From Leifsonia sp. ZF2019 (GTDB taxonomy: Bacteria; Actinomycetota; Actinomycetes; Actinomycetales; Microbacteriaceae): a DNA stretch of 64,000 bases. The notes beneath the pieces are model-generated. The model was not told the DNA's origin. It made no database searches and saw only the letters and a list, made by a program, of their open reading frames with translations. A program made the translations under genes and the position numbers. Of the stretch, positions 1-9,185 are shown piece after piece (the stretch's first letter is position 1; each line of letters starts with the position of its first letter). The stretch is taken from positions 1,240,001 to 1,304,000 of the forward strand of contig NZ_CP065037.1 in NCBI RefSeq assembly GCF_019924635.1. Direction: 5' to 3'.

Positions 1-203
1 AAGTGGACGTCCGCGAGCTCCTGCGGCCACACCCCTTTGAGGTAGTCGGCCGTGGAGGCGACGGTCATGTCGAAGAAGTCGATGCGGTTCTGCAGCATCG
101 GCAGATGCGGACCGGTGACCGGCCCCCGGGCCCCGCGCCCGTGCCGGCTGCGCCACCTGCTGGTGGCCGGCGGCTGGCTGCTGGTGCGGCGGTTGCGGGG
201 CAT
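1..203 (-). CDS. Zinicin-like metallopeptidase family protein (N-terminal part)
   Basis: Only the first 67 or so codons lie in the window; the gene runs off the left edge. The start is the ATG whose complement is at 201-203, giving MPRNRRTSSQ, a basic Arg/Ser-rich leader. It is followed by PHLPMLQNRIDFFD and a stretch ending in WPQELADVH. This matches the opening of the actinobacterial zinicin-like metallopeptidase family (PF06262), which starts with a basic tail and a conserved LP-x(4)-R-x(3)-FD pattern. The HExxH zinc motif of the family would lie outside the window, so catalysis cannot be judged. The gene is divergent from a DUF3499 gene, a common pairing in actinobacteria. A TAGGAT hexamer 6 bases upstream of the ATG (complement of 210-215) supports this start and a leaderless transcript. 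The substrate is unknown. Confidence 0.72.
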   Translation of the reverse strand, partial: MPRNRRTSSQPPATSRWRSRHGRGARGPVTGPHLPMLQNRIDFFDMTVASTADYLKGVWPQELADVH

Positions 204-245
204 GTCGCCATCCTACGTCGGACGCGCTCCGGTATCCTGACCCCG
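204..245. promoter_or_regulatory. Compact divergent promoter pair, both apparently leaderless
   Basis: Only 42 bases separate the two divergent start codons. On the minus strand TAGGAT (complement of 210-215) ends 6 bases before the ATG of the metallopeptidase gene. On the plus strand TATCCT (233-238) ends 7 bases before the ATG at 246. Both fit the actinobacterial minus-10 form TANNNT with transcription starting at the start codon. No convincing minus-35 box is visible for either. Confidence 0.5.
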
Positions 246-467
246 ATGTTGAGCCGTCCGTGTTCCCGTGTCGCGTGCCCTCGCGACGCTGTCGCGACCC
301 TCACCTACGTCTACGCGGACTCGATGGCGGTGCTCGGCCCGCTCAGCCTCTCGCACGAGCCGCACACCTACGACCTCTGCGCCATCCACGCCGAGCGGCT
401 CTCCGCGCCGCAGGGGTGGAGCATCGTGCGGCACGAGGTGTTCGGTGAAGTAGGTTATGGGGCGTGA
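246..467 (+). CDS. DUF3499 family protein, probable small zinc-binding protein
   Basis: The 73-residue protein matches the actinobacterial DUF3499 family (Rv3259-like). It has the family block AVATLTYVYADSMAVLGPL at residues 15-33 and the later block YDLCAIHAERL. Cys6, Cys11, Cys45 and His48 are spaced like a small zinc-binding site; metal binding is inferred, not shown. The ATG at 246 was chosen because homology begins there and a TATCCT hexamer lies 7 bases upstream. The stop codon overlaps the GTG of the phosphomannomutase gene by 4 bases (GTGA), so the two are translationally coupled. No biochemical role is known for the family. Its constant position next to phosphomannomutase suggests a link to envelope sugar metabolism, but this is only association. 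Confidence 0.85.
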   Translation: MLSRPCSRVACPRDAVATLTYVYADSMAVLGPLSLSHEPHTYDLCAIHAERLSAPQGWSIVRHEVFGEVGYGA

Positions 468-1900
468 ACAGTCGCAACTCTGACACCCTCCGCTCCTCGC
501 TCGACGCCGTCGTCAAGGCTTACGACATCCGGGGTCTGGTGGGCGACCAGCTGACGCCGGAGGTCGTCGAGGCGATCGGCGCCGCCTTCGTCGACGAGGT
601 CGGCGCGGCCGGTGGGGACCTGGTCGTCGGACACGACATGCGCGACTCGTCACCGGGTTTCGCCGCCGCATTCGCACGTGGCGCGCAGGCGCGGGGTGCA
701 GACGTGGTCTCGATCGGGCTCTGCTCGACAGACGAGTCCTACTACGCCTCGGGGGCCCTGGCCGCGCCCGCGGCGATGTTCACCGCCAGTCACAACCCCG
801 CCACCTACAACGGCATCAAGCTCTCCCGCGCGGGAGCGCAGGGGCTGAGCATGGAGACCGGGCTCGCCGGGGTGCGTGAGCGTGCGGCCGCCTACCTGGC
901 CGAGGGGATCGCAGCGGTGGCCTCGCCGGGCACCTACCGCGAGGAGGACGTGCTCGCCTCCTACGCCGCCTATCTGCGGTCGCTCGTCGACCTCTCCGGC
1001 ATCCGGCCCATCACCGTCGTCGTCGACGCGGGCAACGGTATGGGCGGCCTCACGGTCCCGGCGGTGCTGGGCGAGGCGGCCGGTCTCCCGGCGCTTCCGA
1101 TCACGATCATCCCGCTGTACTTCGAGCTCGACGGCACCTTCCCGAACCATGAGGCGAACCCGCTCGAGCCCTCCAATCTGGTCGACCTGCAGAAGGCGGT
1201 CGTGGAGCACGGCGCCGACCTGGGGCTCGCGTTCGACGGAGACGCCGACCGCTGCTTCGTCGTCGACGGCAACGGGGACCCGGTCACGCCGTCCGCCGTG
1301 GCGGCGATCGTCGCGCTGCGCGAGATCGCCCGTGCGCGCGCCGCCGAGCCGGACGCCGAGATCACGGTCATCCACAACCTCATCACATCGAACATCGTCC
1401 CCGAGACGATCGAGGCCGCGGGCGCGACCCCGCTGCGCACGCGCGTCGGCCACTCGCTGATCAAGGACGCCATGCGCGCGTCGGGCGCGGTCTTCGGCGG
1501 CGAGCACTCGGCGCACTACTACTTCCGGGACTTCTGGAGCGCCGACAACGGGATGCTCGCCGCGATGCACCTCCTCGCCGAGTTCGGCGGGCAGGACCGC
1601 CCGCTGTCGGAGCTGGCCGCCGCCTTCTCGCCCTACGCCATGTCGGGAGAGATCAACTCGACCGTCGACGACGTGCCGGCCGCCTTCACCCGCGTCGTGG
1701 AGGCGTTCGCCTCCCGAGCCGAGTTCGACGAGCTCGACGGGCTGACGGTCATCGGGCAGGTCGGCCAGGACGACCCGTTCTGGTGGTTCTCCGTGCGCTC
1801 CTCGAACACCGAGCCGCTGCTGCGGCTCAACGTGGAGGCCGCCGACGCCGCGACGATGGTGCGCATCCGCGACGAGGTCCTCGCGCTCATCCGCGCCTGA
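464..1900 (+). CDS. manB: Phosphomannomutase/phosphoglucomutase
   Basis: This 478-residue alpha-D-phosphohexomutase interconverts mannose 6-phosphate and mannose 1-phosphate (and probably the glucose pair), feeding GDP-mannose and cell-wall mannan or glycolipid synthesis in the cytosol. All four family signatures are present: the phosphoserine loop TASHNP at residues 107-112 (Ser109 catalytic), the magnesium loop DGDADR at 258-263, the sugar-binding GEHSAHYY at 346-353, and the C-terminal phosphate loop around [12 protein letters not shown]. Length is normal for bacterial PMM/PGM. The GTG start overlaps the DUF3499 stop. The gene is annotated manB by analogy with the mycobacterial neighbour of DUF3499; preference for mannose over glucose cannot be read from the sequence. 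Confidence 0.93.
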   Translation: MNSRNSDTLRSSLDAVVKAYDIRGLVGDQLTPEVVEAIGAAFVDEVGAAGGDLVVGHDMRDSSPGFAAAFARGAQARGADVVSIGLCSTDESYYASGALAAPAAMFTASHNPATYNGIKLSRAGAQGLSMETGLAGVRERAAAYLAEGIAAVASPGTYREEDVLASYAAYLRSLVDLSGIRPITVVVDAGNGMGGLTVPAVLGEAAGLPALPITIIPLYFELDGTFPNHEANPLEPSNLVDLQKAVVEHGADLGLAFDGDADRCFVVDGNGDPVTPSAVAAIVALREIARARAAEPDAEITVIHNLITSNIVPETIEAAGATPLRTRVGHSLIKDAMRASGAVFGGEHSAHYYFRDFWSADNGMLAAMHLLAEFGGQDRPLSELAAAFSPYAMSGEINSTVDDVPAAFTRVVEAFASRAEFDELDGLTVIGQVGQDDPFWWFSVRSSNTEPLLRLNVEAADAATMVRIRDEVLALIRA

Positions 1901-1946
1901 CGGCGACCCGGCCGTCACGGATCGCCTCTTCGGCGCGGTCCGATGC

Positions 1947-1952
1947 GAGAAT
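1947..1952 (+). promoter_or_regulatory. Candidate minus-10 element (GAGAAT) for ahcY
   Basis: GAGAAT ends 7 bases before the chosen ATG of ahcY. The same hexamer at 6-7 bases precedes the starts of bcp, metX and an SDR gene in this window. There is no Shine-Dalgarno sequence of normal strength, so a leaderless transcript is inferred. Confidence 0.4.
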
Positions 1953-1959
1953 GGGTACC

Positions 1960-3443
<1,484 letters not shown>

Positions 3444-3444
<1 letters not shown>

Positions 3445-3992
3445 TGACGCTCGAATTCGCCGACCGCGAGCTGCCCGGCGGCCTGACCCTGCGCGTGCGC
3501 CGCGAGCAGGACGCCGCGGCGCTCGCGGCGGCCTACGTCCGCAATCGGGGGCACCTCGCCCCGTGGGACCCCACCCGCACCGAGGAGTTCTTCACCGAGG
3601 AGGGGCAGCTGGCGCGCACCCGCGAGCTTCTCGCGATGCGCGATCTCGGCACCGGCCTGCCGCTGGTGCTGGTCGACGGCGCCGAGATCGCCGGCGCGAT
3701 CGACCTGAGCGCCATCGTTCGCGGCGCCTTCCAGAGCGCGATGGTGGGCTACTGGCTCGACAGGGCCCATACCGGCCAGGGGCTGGCCTCGACAGCGCTG
3801 GCGGCGGTTCTGGAGGCGGCGCTCGGGTTCGGTCTGCACCGTGTCCAGGCGGCCACCCTGCTCGCGAACCACGCTTCGCAGTCCGTGCTCACGCGGGCGG
3901 GCTTCGAACGCATCGGCGTCGCCCCGGCCTACCTGAAGATCGCGGGGCGCTGGCAGGACCACGTGCTGTTCCAGCGCATCCTCCACGACTGA
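3444..3992 (+). CDS. GNAT family N-acetyltransferase (RimJ/RimL type)
   Basis: This 182-residue protein has the GNAT fold typical of RimJ/RimL-like enzymes that acetylate protein N-termini or small amines with acetyl-CoA. The acetyl-CoA pyrophosphate loop is visible as DRAHTGQGLASTALAAVLE (Q-x-x-G-x-G/A pattern). It is preceded by the beta-4 segment GAFQSAMVGYWL and followed by HRVQAATLLANHASQSVLTRAGFERIG, the beta-6 region with the conserved Asn-x-x-Ser. The N-terminal RNRGHLAPWDP is also typical of RimJ-like enzymes. The ATG overlaps the ahcY stop, so it is probably co-translated with ahcY. The substrate is unknown. Confidence 0.88.
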
Positions 3993-4013
3993 GACCAGGC
4001 GGGCCCGCCGGTC
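3993..4013. terminator. Short hairpin between convergent genes
   Basis: GACC-A-GGCGGG / CCCGCC-GGTC forms a GC-rich stem with one bulged A between the convergent stops of the GNAT and cyclase genes. No T-tract follows on either strand; a bidirectional terminator role is inferred from position. Confidence 0.45.
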
Positions 4014-4014
4014 C

Positions 4015-4938
4015 TCAGAGTTCCGCGAACGCCCGTACGGGGAAGGTCCCGAACCCCTCCACCGCCGGCGGCGCCGCTGTGAAGCGTGCGCCGCGCGCCG
4101 GGAGCTCGCCGAGGCGGGTCAGGTGCTCGACGACATGCACGCCGGCGGCCAGCAGGCGCGAGTGCACCGGGCGTGCGCCGCCGCCCTCGGTGTCGTCGAT
4201 GTTGAGGGAGTCGATCCCGACGAGGACGGCTCCCTGCTCGACGAGGTGCGCCGCCGCGTCGTCGGTCAGGTACGGGGCGCCCGCGGCGTAGGCGGGGGTG
4301 CCGAAGTGCGCATCCCAACCGGTGTGCACCAGCACCGCGGCGCCGGCGACATCCCGGTCGAAGAAGACCGATGCGGGGACCCCGCGCTCGATCGCGTCGG
4401 GTACGTGGATCACCTCGGCGCGCAGGCCGACGAGCGACGACAGGTCGAGGGACGCGAGGTCGCCGCCGTCCGCATAGCGGTGATACGGACTGTCGAGGTA
4501 GGTGCCGGTGTTGCCGATCATCGTGATGACGTCCATGGCGAACTCTGTCCCGGGCGCGTACCTCGCGCGTGAGTCCTCCCGCGTCAGGTGCGGGGTGATG
4601 ACCGGTGCCGGGAGGCCGGGATAGGTGATCAGGCCGGCGCGGATGGGGTGGCTGAGGTCGATGACGCGGCGGCTCGGATCGCGCTCGCTCCGCTCGGCCG
4701 CCCCCACTCCGCGACTGCCCCGGTGGGCCTCCTCGACGATCCGCAGGTCGCCGAGACGGACCTCTCCGACGAGCGCCAGCCCGAGGTGCTGGACGAACAG
4801 GCGGGCGATCTCGCCCTCGCTCAGGTCGGCGGAGGGGAGGTCGAGACGGAATCCCTCCGCGGTGAGGCCGCCGCCGTTCACGAAAGCGACGGTCGCGTCG
4901 AAGTGGGCGCGGTACTCGGGGGTGCGGGCGTCGGTCAC
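4015..4938 (-). CDS. Cyclase family protein with extra N-terminal region
   Basis: Residues from about 90 onward form a cyclase-family domain (PF04199, relatives of kynurenine formamidase): VIDLSHPIRAGLITYPG opens it, and NTGTYLDSPYHRYADG is the metal-site region. In kynurenine formamidases this region reads H-x-G-T-H-x-D-x-P-x-H. Here the first two His are Asn and Tyr while Asp and the last His remain, so metal coordination and activity probably differ. The C-terminal block GVHVVEHLTRLGELP with the conserved Glu-His is present. The first 85 or so residues are not part of the usual 210-220 residue domain and I do not recognise them. The GTG start has an AGGAGA ribosome site that overlaps the stop of the upstream RDD gene, 8 bases away, so the two form an operon. 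The substrate is unknown. Confidence 0.8.
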   Translation of the reverse strand: MTDARTPEYRAHFDATVAFVNGGGLTAEGFRLDLPSADLSEGEIARLFVQHLGLALVGEVRLGDLRIVEEAHRGSRGVGAAERSERDPSRRVIDLSHPIRAGLITYPGLPAPVITPHLTREDSRARYAPGTEFAMDVITMIGNTGTYLDSPYHRYADGGDLASLDLSSLVGLRAEVIHVPDAIERGVPASVFFDRDVAGAAVLVHTGWDAHFGTPAYAAGAPYLTDDAAAHLVEQGAVLVGIDSLNIDDTEGGGARPVHSRLLAAGVHVVEHLTRLGELPARGARFTAAPPAVEGFGTFPVRAFAEL

Positions 4939-4946
4939 CGGGTCTC

Positions 4947-5795
4947 CTAGCGGTCGGGAAAAGCGTGGGGGAGCCCGTCGAGCACGGGCGCCAGCCGGTC
5001 GAGCCGCTCCTGTTCGAGCGCCAGGCCGCGGGCGTCCCGCTGACGGCGCAGCACGGCGACGCCGACGAGGAAGGTCTCCGCGTCGACATCGGGCAGGGGC
5101 GAGACGTGGGCGGATGCTTCACGGGCGAGCTCGGTGCTCAGACCGTAGCGCGCGGCCGGCGTGAGCTGCGGCGCTTGCCGGACGAACTGCGCGATCCGCC
5201 GCGAGAGGCGATCGGGGAGACGTGCGACGTCGGCGGTCACCGCCCACCCGGCAAGGGCGGGGGAGAGGTAGAGGTCGAGCGGGCGCGGCTGCGGGACGCG
5301 GACCAGCTGGCTGTAGGTTCCGGCGAGCAGGTCGCCGAGCCGCTTCGAGCGCGCGTTGAGCAGGCCGGTCAGCGCCGCGATGCCGCCCACCGTCAGGAAG
5401 ATCTCGAGCACACCGGTGAGCGCGCGGATGAACGCGTGCCGGAAGCCGATCGCGCCGCCGTCGTCGCGCACGATCCGGGCGCCGACCGCGAGCTTGCCGA
5501 GAGAGCGACCGCGCGACGCCAGCTCGACGGTGGTCGGGAGGACGACCGTGCCGAGCACGAGGATCAGGATGACGAGAGCGCGGACGAGGGCCTCGTCGAG
5601 GCCGCCGCCCGTCGCGACGAGCAGCAGTACGCAACCGAGCATCACCAGCATGGAGACGAGCCAGTCGATGATCGTGCCCGCTGCGCGCAGGATGTAGCTG
5701 ACCGGCTTGACATCGAGGGTGACGGCCTCGCCGGTCACCAGTTCGCGCTCGACCGGCTCCGGGAACCCGTCCGCCGCTGCCGTCATGGCTATCAT
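4947..5795 (-). CDS. RDD family membrane protein
   Basis: This 282-residue protein has a membrane domain in the first 150 or so residues, with helices around SYILRAAGTIIDWLVSMLVMLG, the following VRALVILILVLGTVVLP, and VLEIFLTVGGIAALTGLL. The RDD signature is seen in RSLGKLAVGARIV and KRLGDLLAGTYSQLVRV. The remaining 120 residues are soluble, helical and Arg-rich (LPDRLSRRIAQFVRQAP). RDD proteins are small integral membrane proteins of uncertain transport function. The start is either ATG at 5795 or ATG at 5786 (complement); neither has a clear ribosome site. The gene is divergent from the SpoIIM-like gene and sits beside the DUF58/MoxR cluster, a conserved actinobacterial arrangement. Confidence 0.85.
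   Translation of the reverse strand: MIAMTAAADGFPEPVERELVTGEAVTLDVKPVSYILRAAGTIIDWLVSMLVMLGCVLLLVATGGGLDEALVRALVILILVLGTVVLPTTVELASRGRSLGKLAVGARIVRDDGGAIGFRHAFIRALTGVLEIFLTVGGIAALTGLLNARSKRLGDLLAGTYSQLVRVPQPRPLDLYLSPALAGWAVTADVARLPDRLSRRIAQFVRQAPQLTPAARYGLSTELAREASAHVSPLPDVDAETFLVGVAVLRRQRDARGLALEQERLDRLAPVLDGLPHAFPDR
5790..5795 (+). promoter_or_regulatory. Candidate minus-10 (TATCAT) for the SpoIIM-like gene
   Basis: TATCAT ends 8 bases before the ATG at 5804, which lacks a Shine-Dalgarno sequence. A leaderless start is inferred. The hexamer overlaps the probable start codon of the divergent RDD gene. Confidence 0.4.
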
Positions 5796-5803
5796 TCAAG
5801 CAG

Positions 5804-6799
5804 ATGGATCTCGACGCATACACCGCAGCGCGCAGCGCCGACTGGGACCGACTGGCCCGGCTGGCCGCCAAGAGACGACTCGACGGCAAGGACGCCGATG
5901 AGCTCATCGATCTCTACCAGTCGGGTGCGGCCGATCTCTCGGCGATCCAGACCAGCGCGGGATCGACGGCGGTGGGCGACCGGCTGTCGCTGACCCTGTC
6001 GTCCGCACGACTGCGTTTCACCGGCGCCGGCGCCAACCTCTTCTCGCAGATCCCGCGCTTCTTCGCCCTCGAGCTCCCCGCGGCCTTATACCGCATCCGC
6101 TGGGTCGTGCTCGGAGTGACCGTGTTCACCGTGATCGTCGCGACCCTGTACGCGCTGTGGATCACGGGGAACCCGGATGTGCTGCGCAACCTCGGGAGCG
6201 ATGCGAACCTGCGGCGGTACGTCGACCACACGTTCATCGACTACTACTCGAACAACCCGGCTGCGTCGTTCGCCGGGCAGGTCTGGACCAACAACGCGTG
6301 GATCGCCGCGCAGTGCATCGCGTTCGGCATCACCGGCCTCTGGGTCCCGTACGTCCTCATCCAGAACGCCGTCGGCGTCGGCACAGCGGCCGGGGTGATG
6401 TTCGCCTACGGTCGCGGCGACGTGATGTTCTCGTACATCCTGCCGCACGGTCTCCTCGAGCTCACCAGCGTCTTCGTGGCGGCGGCGGCCGGGCTCCGCA
6501 TCTTCTGGGCGTGGATCGCGCCGGGCGCCCGCACCCGTGCGCAGGCTCTGGCCGAAGACGGCCGCGCGCTGTTCACGGTGGCGGTCGGGTGCGCGATCAG
6601 CCTGTTCGTCTCCGGTCTCATCGAAGGCTTCGTCACCCCGTCGGGCCTGCCGGTCTGGGCCAAGGTCGCCATCGGATCCCTGGCGCTCGCCGCGTTCCTG
6701 TTCTACATGCTGTTCGTCGGACGACGCGCCGTCCGTCTCGGTGAGACCGGCGACCTCGGGGAGTTCGACGCAGGCGCACGCCGGATCGTCGCCGCCTGA
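5804..6799 (+). CDS. Stage II sporulation protein M-like membrane protein (SpoIIM/DUF95)
   Basis: The 331-residue protein has a soluble N-terminal 95 residues (LIDLYQSGAADLSAIQTS, a conserved opening of this subfamily), then about five membrane segments. The first is near WVVLGVTVFTVIVATLYAL; later ones are near AAQCIAFGITGLWVPYVLIQ, GLLELTSVFVAAAAGLRIFW, LFTVAVGCAISLFVSGLIEG and VAIGSLALAAFLFYMLFVG. The block SFAGQVWTNNAWIAAQCIAFG and the PHGLLEL motif are typical of SpoIIM/DUF95 proteins. In non-sporulating actinobacteria the family always sits with RDD, DUF58 and MoxR genes, as here, and is not evidence for sporulation. It is thought to act in the envelope; the exact role is unknown. Confidence 0.85.
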   Translation: MDLDAYTAARSADWDRLARLAAKRRLDGKDADELIDLYQSGAADLSAIQTSAGSTAVGDRLSLTLSSARLRFTGAGANLFSQIPRFFALELPAALYRIRWVVLGVTVFTVIVATLYALWITGNPDVLRNLGSDANLRRYVDHTFIDYYSNNPAASFAGQVWTNNAWIAAQCIAFGITGLWVPYVLIQNAVGVGTAAGVMFAYGRGDVMFSYILPHGLLELTSVFVAAAAGLRIFWAWIAPGARTRAQALAEDGRALFTVAVGCAISLFVSGLIEGFVTPSGLPVWAKVAIGSLALAAFLFYMLFVGRRAVRLGETGDLGEFDAGARRIVAA

Positions 6800-6845
6800 T
6801 CCGACGGCCCGACCGGGCGGGCTCCCGGAGCGCGTTCCTCGGGTG

Positions 6846-8177
6846 TCAGAGCCGCCCGGCGGCCTTGAGAGCGAGGTAGCGGTCTGCGAGAGCAGGGGGG
6901 AGATCCTCGGGCGAACCCGTGACGACGTCGCCGCCCAGCCGCCGCACGGCCGCGGTCACGCGCGCCAGGTCGAGCAGAGACCGTTCCGCCGCCGCCGCGC
7001 GGTAGACGGCGGAGCGGTCGCCGCGTTCGCGCGTCGCCGTCAGCGTGTCCGGGTCGGTCACGCTCGCCACCACCACGAGGTGCTTCCTCGTCAGCTGCGG
7101 CAGGACCGAGAGCAGGCCGCGCGCGGCGCCGGGGGCGTTGAGGGAGGTCAGCAGCACGACCAGGGAACGCTGGCTCGTCATCGCTCCGACCTGTGCGGGG
7201 ACCGCGGACCAGTCCATCTCGATGAGGGCGGGATCGATGGCGGACATGGCGTCGACCATCCGGGAGAGCAACTCCGGGCCGTTCGCCCCGTGGACCCGGC
7301 CCCGGACGACCCGGTCGTAGGCGAGGAAGTCGATCCGGTCACCGGCTCTGGTCGCGAGTGCCGCGAGCAGGAGCGAGGACTCGAAAGCGGTGTCGATCCG
7401 GGGCTCGTCGGCGATTCGGGCGGCCGACGTGCGCGCCGTGTCCACGACGATCACGACACGGCGATCCCGCTCCGGCCGCCACGTGCGCACCATCACCCGG
7501 GCGCCGCTCCCGCCGGTCGGATCGTGCCGCCGGGCGGTCGCGCGCCAGTCGATGGAGCGCACGTCATCCCCACGGACGTATTCCCGGAGCGAGTCGAACT
7601 CGGAGCCCTGACCGCGCAGGAGCACGCTGGTGGTCCCGTCGAGCTCGCGTAGCCGCGCCAGTCGCGACGGGAGATGCTTGCGGGAGGAGAACGGCGGAAG
7701 CACCCGGATGCGCCCGGGCGCGGAGAGCGTCGCCTGCCGCGCCCACAGGTGCAGCGGCCCCCATGCCCGCACGGTGATCTGCGCGACCCGGCGCTCGCCC
7801 CGCCGCCACGGCTTCAGCGTGACTGCGAACCGGCGACGCTCGCCGGACGGGAGCACCAGCCGGTGCCGGGAGGGCGCCGCCCCGGCCGACGGCTCCCACG
7901 CATCGCGCAGGGTTCCGCGGATCGTCCGCCTGCCGGTGTTCGTAATGACGAGCTCTGCCGTCGCCTCGGCGCCGAGACGGACGCGCCCCGGGATCGAACG
8001 CTCGATGCGCACGCGTCGTGGGGAGCCCGCGATCGCGAGGTCCACGGCGCCGAGCAGGAGGCAGAGCAGCACCCAGCCGCCGAGCGCGGCATAGGCGGGC
8101 GCAGCCTCACGCCCCAGCAGCACGATGGGAATGACCCCCAGCGCGAGCAGGGCGACGAAACGTCCGGAAACCGTCAT
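6846..8177 (-). CDS. DUF58 domain-containing protein with vWA-like fold
   Basis: The 443-residue protein starts with two membrane segments (residues about 5-50) followed by a beta-rich region. The DUF58 core is GSEFDSLREYVRGDDVRSID, and the adjoining WRATARR completes the family signature. Downstream, VVIVVDTART resembles the metal-ion-dependent adhesion strand of a von Willebrand A fold. It is the last gene of the minus-strand run membrane protein-DUF4129-DUF4350-moxR-DUF58, 6 bases after the moxR stop. DUF58 proteins are the usual partners of MoxR AAA+ ATPases, which are thought to remodel or load metal into vWA-domain proteins. Role here is inferred from that pairing. Confidence 0.9.
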   Translation of the reverse strand: MTVSGRFVALLALGVIPIVLLGREAAPAYAALGGWVLLCLLLGAVDLAIAGSPRRVRIERSIPGRVRLGAEATAELVITNTGRRTIRGTLRDAWEPSAGAAPSRHRLVLPSGERRRFAVTLKPWRRGERRVAQITVRAWGPLHLWARQATLSAPGRIRVLPPFSSRKHLPSRLARLRELDGTTSVLLRGQGSEFDSLREYVRGDDVRSIDWRATARRHDPTGGSGARVMVRTWRPERDRRVVIVVDTARTSAARIADEPRIDTAFESSLLLAALATRAGDRIDFLAYDRVVRGRVHGANGPELLSRMVDAMSAIDPALIEMDWSAVPAQVGAMTSQRSLVVLLTSLNAPGAARGLLSVLPQLTRKHLVVVASVTDPDTLTATRERGDRSAVYRAAAAERSLLDLARVTAAVRRLGGDVVTGSPEDLPPALADRYLALKAAGRL

Positions 8178-8183
8178 GGTCGG

Positions 8184-9185
8184 TCAGATCGGGACCTGGA
8201 CCTGCTGGACGATCGAGCGCAGGATCGCATCCGGTCCCACGCCCTCCAGCTCCGCCTCGGGCCGCAACTGGATACGGTGCCGCCAGACGGGGACGAGCAT
8301 CGCCTGCACATGATCCGGCGTGATCGAGTCGTAGCCGGACAGCCAGGCCCACGCCTTCGCGGCGGCGAGAAGGGCGGTGGTTCCGCGCGGACTCACGCCG
8401 AGGCGCACGGACGGGCTCTGCCGGGTGGCGCGGGCCAGATCCACGATGTACGCGAGCACGTCCGCGTTCGCCCCCACCGCGGCGGCCGAGTCGCGGGCGG
8501 CCTGCAGCTCGGTGGCGGTGAGGACGGGCATGACGCCGGCGGCGGCCAGATCCCGCGGATTGAAGCCGGCCGCGTGGCGGCGCAGCACCTCCACCTCGGT
8601 CTCGCGTTCGGGGATGTCCAGGGTCAGCTTGAGCAGGAAGCGGTCGAGCTGTGCCTCAGGCAGCGTGTACGTGCCCTCGTACTCGATCGGGTTCTGCGTC
8701 GCGGCGACGATGAACGGGTCGGGGAGGCGACGGCTCAGACCGTCGACGCTCACCTGGCGCTCCTCCATCGCCTCGAGCAGGGCGGACTGCGTCTTCGGGG
8801 GAGTGCGGTTGATCTCGTCCGCGAGCAGGATGTTCGTGAACACCGGGCCCTCGCGGAAGACGAAGCCGCCGGTCTGCGCGTCGTAGACGAGGGAGCCCGT
8901 CACGTCGCCGGGCATCAGGTCGGGCGTGAACTGGACGCGTTTGGTGTCGAGGCTGAGCGCGTGGCTGAGCGAGCGGACCAGGAGCGTCTTCGCCACCCCG
9001 GGGACCCCCTCGAGCAGCACGTGCCCGCGGGCGAGGAGGGCGATGATCAAGCCCGTGACGGCGCCGTCCTGGCCGACGACGGCCTTGCCGACCTCGGTCC
9101 GCACGCGGGCGAGGGTCTGCCGCAGCGCCGCAGCGTCTTCCGGCGGGGCGGGGGATACGGGGACTCCGGTCGTGACGTCGGTCAT
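8184..9185 (-). CDS. MoxR family AAA+ ATPase
   Basis: The 333-residue protein is a full MoxR-type AAA+ ATPase. Walker A is GVPGVAKT, Walker B is LLADEINR followed by the family-specific TPPKTQSALLEAMEE, and the sensor region is PFIVAATQNPIEYEGTYTLPEAQLDRFLLK. The C-terminal lid contains SPRGTTALLAAAKAWAW. MoxR proteins act as chaperone-like ATPases on vWA or DUF58 partners, here the next gene. The ATG overlaps the DUF4350 stop by 4 bases (ATGA), which indicates translational coupling. Confidence 0.94.
   Translation of the reverse strand: MTDVTTGVPVSPAPPEDAAALRQTLARVRTEVGKAVVGQDGAVTGLIIALLARGHVLLEGVPGVAKTLLVRSLSHALSLDTKRVQFTPDLMPGDVTGSLVYDAQTGGFVFREGPVFTNILLADEINRTPPKTQSALLEAMEERQVSVDGLSRRLPDPFIVAATQNPIEYEGTYTLPEAQLDRFLLKLTLDIPERETEVEVLRRHAAGFNPRDLAAAGVMPVLTATELQAARDSAAAVGANADVLAYIVDLARATRQSPSVRLGVSPRGTTALLAAAKAWAWLSGYDSITPDHVQAMLVPVWRHRIQLRPEAELEGVGPDAILRSIVQQVQVPI

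Noticed and set aside
5804..6799. SpoIIM homologue as evidence of sporulation
   Set aside because: No other sporulation gene is present and this family is general in non-sporulating actinobacteria beside RDD/DUF58 genes.
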